DNA from: a virus
IMG/VR virus record: IMGVR_UViG_3300022842_000007
Coordinates: 28,111 to 92,110 of that record
DNA length: 64,000 nt
Direction: 5' to 3' (one strand)
A program made the translations under genes and the position numbers. Positions 7,501 through 15,410 of the stretch are shown one piece after another. Below the pieces are notes generated by a model, which had not been told where the DNA came from, ran no database searches, and was given only the letters and a program-made list of their open reading frames with translations. Every line of letters begins with the position of its first letter. Position 1 is the stretch's first letter.

Positions 7501-8553
7501 ATGTCTAAAAATATAGTTGTTAAATTTGGCGAATACAGAAATCAGCCAATTGTTAATCAAGAATTCGTTCTCGTTAAAGGCTTCTCAGAAGGCAAACGCG
7601 GTCCTTATATCACTGTTAGAAACGATGGTCAATTTCCAAATATCAGCACTGCTAATGTTAAAGTAAAACTTAATAACGTTAATGATGTTCTTTGGAGTGG
7701 TGACCCAGTACTAGCAAGTGAATTTATCTCGCAACCTGGTGTTGTAGAAGAAGATTTAATCATAGAATCTGATGATGAGGCTATGGACAGAATCAGAAGT
7801 AGATTCGATATCTTAGATGATATGGCGGCTGCCGCTATCAGTGGAGACATTAGAGCAATGATCGTCTCAGGTCCTCCAGGAGTAGGCAAGTCATATGGTG
7901 TTGAACAGCAAATGATAGGTGCTTCGTTGTTTAGTCAACTGGAAAAAAATGTATTACCTCGATATGAAGTCGTTAAGGGAGCGATGACAGCATTGGGACT
8001 TTACAGAGTTCTTTATAAGTTTTCTGATCCCAAGAACGTCTTGGTGTTTGATGACTGTGATTCGGTATTTACTGATGATCTTGCTCTTAACATTCTTAAA
8101 GCGGCATTAGATTCAGGTAAGTCTAGGAAGATTTGCTGGAACTCAGATTCAAGTCTATTACGTAAAGAAGACATTCCAAACTCATTCGAGTTCAAAGGTA
8201 GTGCAATCTTTATTACTAACTTGAAGTTCGAGAACATTAAGTCTAAGAAGTTACAAGATCACTTGGATGCTTTGCAATCTAGGTGTCACTTTCTCGATCT
8301 AACTATCGATACTGATCGCGACAAGATGTTGCGTATCAAACAAGTTGACAGAGATTGTGCTGGTGGCCTGTTTAGAGATTACGATTTCGAAGACGGTGAA
8401 GATGAACAGGTACTTCAGTTTATGGAAGATAACGCAGACAGGTTAAGAGAAGTCTCAATGAGAATGGCTCTTAAACTCGCTGACTTGTTTAAGATCCAGA
8501 AGGACAATAACTGGGTCTTGTTAGCTGAATCAACTTGTATGCGTAGAGGTTAA
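7501..8553 (+). CDS. AAA+ family ATPase of unknown role
   Basis: The 350-residue protein has an N-terminal domain (residues 1-90) of unknown fold, then an AAA+ module. Walker A is GPPGVGKS at residues 124-131 and Walker B is VLVFDDCDS near 181-189. A sensor-1-like segment is AIFITNLKF, and an arginine-finger candidate lies in LQSRCH. It belongs to a family of phage AAA ATPases found across marine and other phages. It is distinct from the gp44 clamp loader, also present here. It has its own promoter and ends at a strong terminator, so it is a monocistronic unit. The target it remodels is unknown. Confidence 0.85.
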   Translation: MSKNIVVKFGEYRNQPIVNQEFVLVKGFSEGKRGPYITVRNDGQFPNISTANVKVKLNNVNDVLWSGDPVLASEFISQPGVVEEDLIIESDDEAMDRIRSRFDILDDMAAAAISGDIRAMIVSGPPGVGKSYGVEQQMIGASLFSQLEKNVLPRYEVVKGAMTALGLYRVLYKFSDPKNVLVFDDCDSVFTDDLALNILKAALDSGKSRKICWNSDSSLLRKEDIPNSFEFKGSAIFITNLKFENIKSKKLQDHLDALQSRCHFLDLTIDTDRDKMLRIKQVDRDCAGGLFRDYDFEDGEDEQVLQFMEDNADRLREVSMRMALKLADLFKIQKDNNWVLLAESTCMRRG

Positions 8554-8573
8554 AACTCTGTGTCAGGAGTGTT

Positions 8574-8597
8574 GGCGCCTTTCGGGGCGCCTTTTTT
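8574..8597 (+). terminator. rho-independent terminator
   Basis: GGCGCC pairs with GGCGCC around a TTTCGG loop, followed directly by TTTTTT. It closes the AAA+ ATPase unit. Confidence 0.88.
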
Positions 8598-8600
8598 ATT

Positions 8601-8615
8601 ACCAAACAGTTTGGT
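8601..8615 (+). promoter_or_regulatory. inverted repeat overlapping a -35 element, candidate operator
   Basis: ACCAAA and TTTGGT form a 6-bp inverted repeat around CAG. The right half includes most of the -35 hexamer TTGGTT of the following promoter. Confidence 0.45.
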
Positions 8616-8639
8616 TTAATAGTTTAAAGGATATATAAT
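8611..8639 (+). promoter_or_regulatory. sigma70-like promoter, leaderless arrangement
   Basis: TTGGTT (8611-8616) and TATAAT (8634-8639) are 17 bp apart. The ATG at 8646 lies 6 nt after the -10, so transcription should begin at or beside the start codon. Confidence 0.65.
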
Positions 8640-8645
8640 ATACAC

Positions 8646-9677
8646 ATGAGAGACGAATTTACATGCAAAGAACATATCCTTTGGTTTATGATGACCAATG
8701 CCATTAGCTTGTCTCATTACGATCATAAATTTATTTCCAATATGCAAGTGTTCACGCACGAAAAGAAACAAATTACAAGCAACCAATCAGCGTTATTTAA
8801 TAAGTTACTGGGTAAATACACAAAGCAATTAATTAAATGTAAAAAGGATCCAGTAGAACTTGTAAAACTTCCATGGAAATGCGAAGTAATTTCAAGTCTG
8901 CCTCAATATACTAATGCTAATGTTGCCTACGATTCTGAGAATAACCTATTAACAGTTAGGGCGCCATTCAAAAGGCAGTTCCTTCAATATCAGCAGGGAA
9001 AGAAGGGAAATCCATGGCTATGGAATCCAACGAAAAAACGATATGAGGCTGTACCCGATACAAGAGCATTACGGGTTGCATATGATCATTTGCCCAAGTT
9101 TTTCAATACTGTGTATCACGATGGCCTCAATGATCTAATAGCCGAGATGGAAAAAGAAAAACAGCAATTCAATCGGCCAACACTGACCATTATTAATGGA
9201 GAATATGTTGTTGCAGTTTCCAATAAAATATTAGATGAGAAACTCGAAGGAATAGAACTTAATGCTACACCACAATGCCTGTATCAAATGTCATTACTGG
9301 GCATCAGCGTAGACAGCATCATCTTACAAAACGATCCTAAGTTGCTGTTTGCTTCTAAATACGCTAATGAATGTGATGTAGATGATTTAGATAAGATTCT
9401 GTCATGGATAGCTGAGTTGGGTTGTCGTTACCTGAGCCACCAATACAGCATGGGTGGAGAAATCGGCGGAGAAGTAAGACGGGCACTTGAAAAGGCAGGC
9501 ATAGCGTTAATACCACCTGGGCCTAAGTTCGACAAGATAGCGAAGAAAAAATGTAACAACACCTTGCCAATGTTGTGTCAATTTACTTCTACTATTAACT
9601 CGGACCAACATCATGGAGCCGGTGCTGTTGGTAAAATAATTGTAATAAAAAATGGAAGAGCGATAAAAATATTATGA
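8646..9677 (+). CDS. UvsW-linked protein, possible HARP-like region, unknown
   Basis: This 343-residue protein is not a family I can name with certainty. A segment near residues 95-150 has the pattern VAYDSENNLLTVRAPF, then WLWNPTKKRYEAV, then a predicted helix. That resembles HARP-like modules that precede SNF2 and DEAD-like helicase cores and recognise branched DNA. The C-terminal third has a Gly-rich turn (GGEIGGEVRR). The gene overlaps uvsW by ATGA, so the two are co-translated. A role in helping UvsW act on branched DNA is inference. Confidence 0.65.
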   Translation: MRDEFTCKEHILWFMMTNAISLSHYDHKFISNMQVFTHEKKQITSNQSALFNKLLGKYTKQLIKCKKDPVELVKLPWKCEVISSLPQYTNANVAYDSENNLLTVRAPFKRQFLQYQQGKKGNPWLWNPTKKRYEAVPDTRALRVAYDHLPKFFNTVYHDGLNDLIAEMEKEKQQFNRPTLTIINGEYVVAVSNKILDEKLEGIELNATPQCLYQMSLLGISVDSIILQNDPKLLFASKYANECDVDDLDKILSWIAELGCRYLSHQYSMGGEIGGEVRRALEKAGIALIPPGPKFDKIAKKKCNNTLPMLCQFTSTINSDQHHGAGAVGKIIVIKNGRAIKIL

Positions 9678-11137
9678 GCAAAGGAACTGCTATACTTAAA
9701 ATTAAAGACGAGGTCAATCTCAAGATTGAAGGGCTTGACCTCGATGCTCGCAGAACATTGATGCAGAAATTCGAGTACGAAGTCCCTGGCGCACGTTATA
9801 TGCCTGCTGTAAAACTAGGCAGATGGAATGGTAAAGTAAGTTACTGTTCATTAGCAGGATCAACGTTTATTAATTTACTCCCTGAGATTATACCAATCTT
9901 AGAAGACCTTAATTATAATATTGAGTTAGCAGACCTAAGAGAATATAAGACTTCGTTCAACTTCTCTGAGATCACATCTGAATCATATGCAGAGTGTAAG
10001 TGGCCTAAGGGTCACGTACATGAAGGAGAGTCTATTAAGCTAAGAGACTATCAAGTAGAAATTATTAATCAGTTCTTGGCACACCCTCAATCGATTCAAG
10101 AAATAGCAACTGGCGCAGGTAAGACTATCATGTCAGCCGCCTTGAGTCATAGTGTAGAATCATATGGTCGTAGCATTGTCATTGTTCCCAATAAGAGCTT
10201 GGTAACACAGACAGAAGAGGATTACATTAACCTGGGATTGGAGGTTGGTGTTTATTTTGGTGACAGAAAAGAATACTTTAAACAACATACAATCTGCACA
10301 TGGCAGTCGCTGAACAATCTATTAAAGAATACTAAAAAAGGCGAAGCACTATGCACGATAGACGAATTTATAGAAGGGGTAGTCTGTGTGATAGTAGATG
10401 AAGTGCATATGGCAAAAGCAGATGCATTAAAGACATTATTAACTGGTGTTATGGCTCATGTTCCCATACGTTGGGGACTGACAGGAACCGTCCCTAAAGC
10501 ACATTACGAACGATTAGCACTACAAGTTAGTCTTGGCGAAGTTATTAACAAATTGTCTGCCAGTGAGTTGCAGGACCAGGGAGTGTTAGCAAAATGTCAT
10601 GTGAACATAATGCAACTGCAAGACAACGCGGACTTTGGTGATTATCAAGGTGAGTTAAAATATTTACTCGGCGATAAAAAACGATTAGACAAATTGGCTA
10701 GTCTTATAGATGCAATATCTCTGTCAGGAAACACTCTGATACTAGTAGATCGTATCAATGCAGGCCATGAATTAGTCGAGCGTTTAGACGATGCAGTATT
10801 TGTATCAGGAGGAATGAAAGTTGTTGACAGAAAAGAAGAATATGACGATGTGGCCACGGCTACTAATAAAATTATTGTTGCTACTTACGGCGTGGCTAGT
10901 ACTGGTATTAATATTCCTAGGATTTTTAATCTTGTACTCCTTGAACCAGGTAAGAGTTTTGTTCGTGTCATACAGTCTATCGGTCGTGGCATTCGTAAAG
11001 CAGAAGACAAAGATTTTGTTCAAATCTGGGACTTGACAAGTTCATGTAAATTTGCAAAAAGGCATTTGACACAGCGCAAGGCTTTCTACAAAGAAGCAAA
11101 CTATCCATTTGTTGTTGAGAAAATACAATACAAATGA
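9674..11137 (+). CDS. uvsW: UvsW-type DNA helicase
   Basis: The 487-residue superfamily 2 helicase matches T4 UvsW, which unwinds branched DNA and R-loops and helps switch replication from origin to recombination mode. An N-terminal DNA-recognition domain (residues 1-115) precedes RecA-like domain 1. Walker A is ATGAGKT (about 145-151), motif II is DEVH (242-245) and motif III is GLTGT. RecA-like domain 2 ends with motif VI, QSIGRGIRK. Length is close to T4 UvsW (about 500). It is coupled to the preceding gene and runs into a clamp-loader cluster. Confidence 0.93.
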   Translation: MSKGTAILKIKDEVNLKIEGLDLDARRTLMQKFEYEVPGARYMPAVKLGRWNGKVSYCSLAGSTFINLLPEIIPILEDLNYNIELADLREYKTSFNFSEITSESYAECKWPKGHVHEGESIKLRDYQVEIINQFLAHPQSIQEIATGAGKTIMSAALSHSVESYGRSIVIVPNKSLVTQTEEDYINLGLEVGVYFGDRKEYFKQHTICTWQSLNNLLKNTKKGEALCTIDEFIEGVVCVIVDEVHMAKADALKTLLTGVMAHVPIRWGLTGTVPKAHYERLALQVSLGEVINKLSASELQDQGVLAKCHVNIMQLQDNADFGDYQGELKYLLGDKKRLDKLASLIDAISLSGNTLILVDRINAGHELVERLDDAVFVSGGMKVVDRKEEYDDVATATNKIIVATYGVASTGINIPRIFNLVLLEPGKSFVRVIQSIGRGIRKAEDKDFVQIWDLTSSCKFAKRHLTQRKAFYKEANYPFVVEKIQYK

Positions 11138-11183
11138 TACCATTAAACTTGACTATCCTACTAGGAGCAGTTACAATAACATC

Positions 11184-11687
11184 ATGAGAATATTAACACT
11201 AGAAGAAAACCTGTACTATAATTTAGAAACACTTCCGGAAGAGATTGATGATATGCGATTTGCAATATTAGACAACTCTAATCCGTCGTATGTGGATTAC
11301 TATTACATACCATTAATCTTTATTGAATCTTTCAATGCACCAGCAGTCGTATTGCAGATAGGTAACAGACAGATTAAGATGCCAGTTGATTGGCAAGTGT
11401 TAATAGGTGATGAAGAAGGAGGAGATTTAGAAACGCTCCCACTCTCAAGTCTAAACGATAGAGGTTTCTCTGTATTTGCGTTCAATCCTTTAAGTTCATT
11501 CTCACCTAGTTTCTTACCAATCGAAATAGTTGACATCTATTCTGATGTGACATGGTATGCTCCTAGACTACGCAATGGTCAGTTCCTGTGCGTGCCTATT
11601 GATGATAGTCCTAAGCCAAGATGTGTTTATTTCATTAAGGAGATAAGTCGTAATTGTGAGATCGTAGACTATGCACAGGTATTCTGA
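11184..11687 (+). CDS. conserved phage protein, unknown
   Basis: The 167-residue protein starts MRILTLEENLYY. The ATG at 11184 was chosen because the longer frame from 11109 begins inside uvsW. It is acidic and rich in aromatic residues, with no transmembrane segment or recognised motif. It lies just before the gp62 gene (2-nt gap), so it is in the replication operon. Confidence 0.7.
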   Translation: MRILTLEENLYYNLETLPEEIDDMRFAILDNSNPSYVDYYYIPLIFIESFNAPAVVLQIGNRQIKMPVDWQVLIGDEEGGDLETLPLSSLNDRGFSVFAFNPLSSFSPSFLPIEIVDIYSDVTWYAPRLRNGQFLCVPIDDSPKPRCVYFIKEISRNCEIVDYAQVF

Positions 11688-11689
11688 AA

Positions 11690-12277
11690 ATGGCTAAGGC
11701 GAAGGTTCCGATTGAAGAGAAGTTTGAGAAACAAGAGTTTGACTTATTTGAGGCAATTACTGCTATCGATAACAAAGATTATGGTTATTACGATAGACTA
11801 ACTCCAGAACAGCAAAGGAAGTTTGTTCCTTATATGATGTTACATTGGATCAGTGCGGTAAACGGTTCGCGAAAAATGGCACAGTATTATTTACAGAGTG
11901 TAGACTATCATGCTAACAAGTACGTGTTTAATGAAAATGTGATCAAGCATCCTAAACTACAGTGGTTGATGTTGTGTTCAGCCAGTCCCGGTATTGGTAA
12001 ACAATATCATGCATGGATACCGCAAATTAAAGCAGGTGTATCTAAGTTGAGAGACAAAGCAATACCAAAAGATATTAAAACGTATTTTAAAAAGATATAT
12101 CCTGCACTAACAGTGGGAGATTTGGCAGAAATGTCAGAAGCATATTGCGATCAACATAAACGCAAAATGTATTTGGCAAGCAAATTCCCTGAATTAAAAT
12201 TTGATGAGGTAGAATTACTGAGTGACATCGTTACCGAAAATGACATCGAAGAATACGAAAAAGAACTCGGCAACTAA
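11690..12277 (+). CDS. 62: clamp-loader small subunit gp62
   Basis: The 195-residue protein resembles T4 gp62 (187 residues), the small subunit that joins gp44 to load the sliding clamp. An N-terminal motif, FDLFEAITAIDNKD, parallels the T4 FFEIIGAINNK region. The middle segment, with YMMLHWISA and later GKQYHAWIP, parallels the T4 helix and its GKRYGKWAK motif. The large subunit gp44 is found at 59.3 kb, so the two subunits are about 47 kb apart rather than adjacent as in T4. Confidence 0.75.
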   Translation: MAKAKVPIEEKFEKQEFDLFEAITAIDNKDYGYYDRLTPEQQRKFVPYMMLHWISAVNGSRKMAQYYLQSVDYHANKYVFNENVIKHPKLQWLMLCSASPGIGKQYHAWIPQIKAGVSKLRDKAIPKDIKTYFKKIYPALTVGDLAEMSEAYCDQHKRKMYLASKFPELKFDEVELLSDIVTENDIEEYEKELGN

Positions 12278-12947
12278 ATTCGGTTGTGACTTCTGCGGTC
12301 GTAAATTTCTTAGAGAGAGTACGATTGAAGTACACCTATGTGAAAGTAAACGTAGATGGAGTGACAAAGGCCTTAAAGGCAATCGTATTGGGTTCGCCGC
12401 TTGGTTAAACTTTTATGCAAAGAATACGCCAACCAAAAAGCAAAAAACATATTTGGATTTTGTTAAAAGTTCCTATTATATTGCATTCGTTAAGTTTGGT
12501 CATTATTGTGTTAACATAAGATGCATCAATATCAATCAATATGCAGATTGGTTACTGAAGAGTCAAATCAAGATAGACAAGTGGACGAGTGATACAAATT
12601 ACACTAGATTTATTGTGGAGTATCTTAGAGCAGAAGATCCATTAGATGCAATTGCTCGTAGTATAGAATCTGCGATTAACATTGCACAGGACGCAAAGAT
12701 AGAGAACCACGATACTTTTAGATATGGTCCTCCGAATAAAATCTGTTACGAAATAACATCAGGTAGAATCTCTCCTTGGATTTTGTATCAAAGTAAATCT
12801 GGAGTAGAGTTTTTAGGGAAATTAGATTCAGGTCAACAAAACATGATATTAGAATACATCGATCCAGAACTATGGGCCATTAAGTTCTTAAGAAACACTG
12901 ACATCATTAGTGAAGTAAAAGATTTACTCAATCAAGCAGGTTATTAA
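12222..12947 (+). CDS. zinc-finger protein of unknown role
   Basis: The protein (up to 241 residues) carries an N-terminal zinc-binding motif, CDFCGRKF...HLC, of C2H2-like spacing (about residues 22-41), followed by a basic stretch. The remaining 190 residues are helical and lack a recognised catalytic motif. The start is GTG 12222 or ATG 12240, both inside gp62, so translation is coupled. It may be a DNA- or RNA-binding regulator, but this is inference. Confidence 0.7.
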   Translation: MTSLPKMTSKNTKKNSATKFGCDFCGRKFLRESTIEVHLCESKRRWSDKGLKGNRIGFAAWLNFYAKNTPTKKQKTYLDFVKSSYYIAFVKFGHYCVNIRCININQYADWLLKSQIKIDKWTSDTNYTRFIVEYLRAEDPLDAIARSIESAINIAQDAKIENHDTFRYGPPNKICYEITSGRISPWILYQSKSGVEFLGKLDSGQQNMILEYIDPELWAIKFLRNTDIISEVKDLLNQAGY

Positions 12948-13349
12948 ATGGCCAGTATAGTATCTAAAAAACTTGATAATAGATTCACTGGCTATAAACA
13001 TTTTAAATATCGTGCTAATTTGACCTCGTCCCAGCCAGTGCCAGAGATGTTTAGTTCAACACAAGGCGGCTATGCTGATTTAATCAATATCATAGACCAC
13101 GTTAAATTGCGAGATTGGTGCTGGGATACTTGGGGACCAAGCTGTGACTTAAAAGACTATATTAGAATTGCTGAACTAAGAGTATTTCTTGCTGTCAATG
13201 AGCGCACCAGACAGTCTGAAGATTATGAACTTAATGAACATTGGTGCTTTTCTAATGAATCAATAGTAAACACCAGAATAGGAAGAGAACGTCGAATTTA
13301 TTTAGCAGGTGATGCAGAACTTGCATGGCTAGGCCTAAAATGGCAATAA
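12948..13349 (+). CDS. conserved phage protein, unknown
   Basis: The 133-residue protein starts immediately after the stop of the zinc-finger gene and overlaps the dioxygenase gene. It is rich in Trp and charged residues (RDWCWDTWGPSC). No family is recognised. It is unlike T4 RegA, which is the neighbour of gp62 in T4. Confidence 0.65.
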   Translation: MASIVSKKLDNRFTGYKHFKYRANLTSSQPVPEMFSSTQGGYADLINIIDHVKLRDWCWDTWGPSCDLKDYIRIAELRVFLAVNERTRQSEDYELNEHWCFSNESIVNTRIGRERRIYLAGDAELAWLGLKWQ

Positions 13350-14047
13350 ACGAATTACACTATGACGGTAAAGGTTATGTCATTGAATATAAGGTTGTGG
13401 CAGATGAATTACTGGATGCAATCAGTGACAAACTAGATACCTGTTATCCAGTCAGAGCATCTACACATAGAAAAAAATATGCAGAGGCAGAAGACACACA
13501 GAAACTGCAAGGCGTTGCTGTTTGGTGGTCACAACTGACTGATGAATGGGATGAAGTTCAGACAATTAACAATTTGGTTTATCCAATAATTCAACAACAT
13601 ATGCCTAAGGCAAAGTTCTATGCGAGTGACATTGTAACTATTAATGGACCTTCTCGTTGGATTGGTCCGCATGTTGACACGCCTCATAGATTCACAGAAT
13701 ACAATGACGTAGCGCCAGACGAACTCTTGGGCATACAAGTCATTATACCATTAGAGACACTAGACGAGACTACAGGGGCTACCGGCCTGATCCCTTTCAG
13801 CCATAGAGAAGATTGGGATATACAAGATTGTTACGATGGTGTACATGATGATATGTTCAAAGACGAAGCAGTACAGCACGAGTTACCAAAAGGGTCGGTG
13901 TTGTTCTATAACACTCGATTGATGCATTCTACAATGCCATTAAATTTACCCAAAAAGCGATCTATTCTCTTGCTTAACTATTTACGGGATGATATAATAC
14001 AATCTGTAACAAAAATTGACAATATATGGAGTAGTAATGGCAAATGA
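13325..14047 (+). CDS. 2-oxoglutarate/Fe(II) dioxygenase, phytanoyl-CoA dioxygenase-like
   Basis: The 240-residue protein has the double-stranded beta-helix signature of the PhyH group of non-haem iron oxygenases. The iron ligands are His116 and Asp118 (in GPHVDTPH) and His201 (in LMHSTMP). Arg212 (KKRSIL) is placed to bind 2-oxoglutarate. Such enzymes hydroxylate small molecules, lipids or side chains; marine phages carry several kinds, with mostly unknown substrates. The start may be ATG 13325 or ATG 13340. It overlaps both neighbours, inside a replication operon. Confidence 0.82.
   Translation: MARPKMAINELHYDGKGYVIEYKVVADELLDAISDKLDTCYPVRASTHRKKYAEAEDTQKLQGVAVWWSQLTDEWDEVQTINNLVYPIIQQHMPKAKFYASDIVTINGPSRWIGPHVDTPHRFTEYNDVAPDELLGIQVIIPLETLDETTGATGLIPFSHREDWDIQDCYDGVHDDMFKDEAVQHELPKGSVLFYNTRLMHSTMPLNLPKKRSILLLNYLRDDIIQSVTKIDNIWSSNGK
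13970..13998 (+). promoter_or_regulatory. sigma70-like promoter of the exonuclease and polymerase fragment B
   Basis: TTGCTT (13970-13975) and TATAAT (13993-13998) are 17 bp apart, inside the end of the dioxygenase gene. The octamer CTTGCTTA (13969-13976) also forms the -35 of the promoter of polymerase fragment A at 57.6 kb. It recalls the T4 MotA box, but the spacing to -10 fits a -35 better. Confidence 0.6.
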
Positions 14048-14576
14048 TATAATGATAGATATGGAAACATTAAGCACGAGAGCCGACTGTGTGATATTAA
14101 CTATTGGTGCTGTGCGATTTGATCCCAGGGGCATTGGTGTAGTAGAGCGCATTGAAATCAGACCCACAATAGAAGAACAAACTGCCGATTTTGACAGACA
14201 TATTGATGAAGAGACTCTGGATTGGTGGGGAAGACAATCAGATGATGCAATCAATGAATCAATGGGTGATACAGGTCGAGTACCATTTAAAGTCGCAATG
14301 GAACAGTTGCACAAATTTTGTTGGAATCAAGGAAAGATATGGTCCAATGGTTCTGTTTTTGATGTAATCATAGCTGAACATGCATTCAATCAATTAGATA
14401 TAACTCATCCATGGCGATTCTGGAACATCAGAGACTGTCGAACAATATATAATCTTTGTAAAGTATCTTTAAAAGATGGTTCTCATGTAACCTCTCACAA
14501 AGCAGTAGAGGATGCTGAACACCAAGCAATAGTAGTGCAACGAGCATATTTAAAATTAACGGAAGCAGGATTGTAA
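14037..14576 (+). CDS. DEDDh 3'-5' exonuclease
   Basis: The 179-residue protein has the DEDDh exonuclease motifs. Exo I is Asp8 and Glu10 (MIDMETLST), Exo II is Asp109 (GSVFDVII), and Exo III is His154 and Asp159 (SHKAVEDAEH). It resembles T4 DexA and the Rv2179c-like 3'-5' exonuclease group. The ATG at 14037 was chosen for the GGAG site upstream, over TTG 14016. It overlaps the next gene, a polymerase III alpha fragment, by one base. That is the proofreading-exonuclease and polymerase pairing of bacterial Pol III, so it could proofread for it. That pairing is inference. Confidence 0.88.
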   Translation: MANDIMIDMETLSTRADCVILTIGAVRFDPRGIGVVERIEIRPTIEEQTADFDRHIDEETLDWWGRQSDDAINESMGDTGRVPFKVAMEQLHKFCWNQGKIWSNGSVFDVIIAEHAFNQLDITHPWRFWNIRDCRTIYNLCKVSLKDGSHVTSHKAVEDAEHQAIVVQRAYLKLTEAGL

Positions 14577-15160
14577 TGCATCAATCGGATATTGACATAG
14601 ATTTTGGTGATAGGACGAAGTTGTTAAAAGTAATACAACATATTCCTGCATCCATGCGTAATGTCAGTCCGATTAAAAAGCATCCTACTGGTGTATACAT
14701 TACAGAAGTTCCGTATGATCCTGTTAATGATATGTGTGCATTGGATTACAAAGAAGCCGATGCTCGTAAATATTTTAAATTAGATTTGTTGAATGTAAAT
14801 GTGTATCAACAAGTTAAAGATGAACATCATTTGATTAGTCTTATGGCAGAGCCAAATTGGGAACGCCTTAAGGAAAAAGACTTCGTAGAGCAATTAATAC
14901 ACTTAAATAAACAATATGATATTTTACAAAAAATGCCACAAGAAATAAATAGTATTCCAAGATTAGCAATGTTCCTGGCTATCATTAGGCCTGCTAAAAG
15001 AACGCTCATAGGAAGAACGTGGGAACACATTAGTAAAACAGTATGGATAGATAACAATCGTGGGTACACATTTAAGAAATCGCATGCTGTAGCATACGCA
15101 CAATTAGTTGTGGTACATATGAATTTAATCGAAGAAGGAAAAACCCGTGACGGAATATAG
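14576..15160 (+). CDS. DNA polymerase III alpha-like fragment B (catalytic DxD half)
   Basis: The 194-residue protein matches scattered conserved pieces of family C polymerases. SDIDIDFGDR (residues 4-13) corresponds to PDFDVDF, with Asp7 and Asp9 in the places of the two metal-binding aspartates. HPTGVYIT (36-43) corresponds to the HAAGVVI region. FKLDLLNV (67-74) corresponds to KFDFLGL, with Asp70 as the third carboxylate. FLAIIRPAKR resembles the LYRPGPL region, and GYTFKKSHAVAYA (163-175) matches GYGFNKSHAAAYA. The PHP domain, most of the fingers and the clamp-binding C-terminus are missing. The GRGS part of the palm is encoded separately at 57685. It overlaps the exonuclease gene before it and the small gene after it. 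Confidence 0.72.
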   Translation: MHQSDIDIDFGDRTKLLKVIQHIPASMRNVSPIKKHPTGVYITEVPYDPVNDMCALDYKEADARKYFKLDLLNVNVYQQVKDEHHLISLMAEPNWERLKEKDFVEQLIHLNKQYDILQKMPQEINSIPRLAMFLAIIRPAKRTLIGRTWEHISKTVWIDNNRGYTFKKSHAVAYAQLVVVHMNLIEEGKTRDGI

Positions 15161-15410
15161 CGATACAGTAGAAAGACAGCGGTTGCGCATAAACTCAGAG
15201 AAGTGGGGGAAGGGTATTACAACACTTCATGCGCATTCATTAACATCTATGTGGTATGATACACGCAAGACAGATGGCTCGGTAATAGACACTGAATACA
15301 ATAATGGTTCTATTAAACGAGTAATACAAAACACTGGTGAAATTATTTACTTTGGAAAAGCACTCACAGGAGATGCATTAATGGATGCATACGGAAGTCA
15401 TGGGCAATAA
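15147..15410 (+). CDS. small conserved protein, unknown
   Basis: The 87-residue protein starts with GTG preceded by an AAGGA site, inside the end of polymerase fragment B. It has beta-rich character with a GSVIDTEYNNGSIKRV hairpin-like segment. No family is recognised. It overlaps the deformylase start. Confidence 0.65.
   Translation: MTEYSDTVERQRLRINSEKWGKGITTLHAHSLTSMWYDTRKTDGSVIDTEYNNGSIKRVIQNTGEIIYFGKALTGDALMDAYGSHGQ

Noticed and set aside
12948-13349. RegA translational repressor
   Set aside because: T4 regA follows gene 62, but this protein shares neither its length pattern nor its characteristic sequence.
13969-13976. CTTGCTTA as a T4-type MotA box
   Set aside because: The distance to the -10 is slightly longer than for T4 middle promoters and fits a -35 element; no MotA gene is in the window.
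14576-15160. Polymerase fragment as a frameshifted pseudogene
   Set aside because: Both polymerase fragments have intact starts, promoters, overlaps with neighbours and conserved catalytic residues. The missing parts are not present in other frames nearby.
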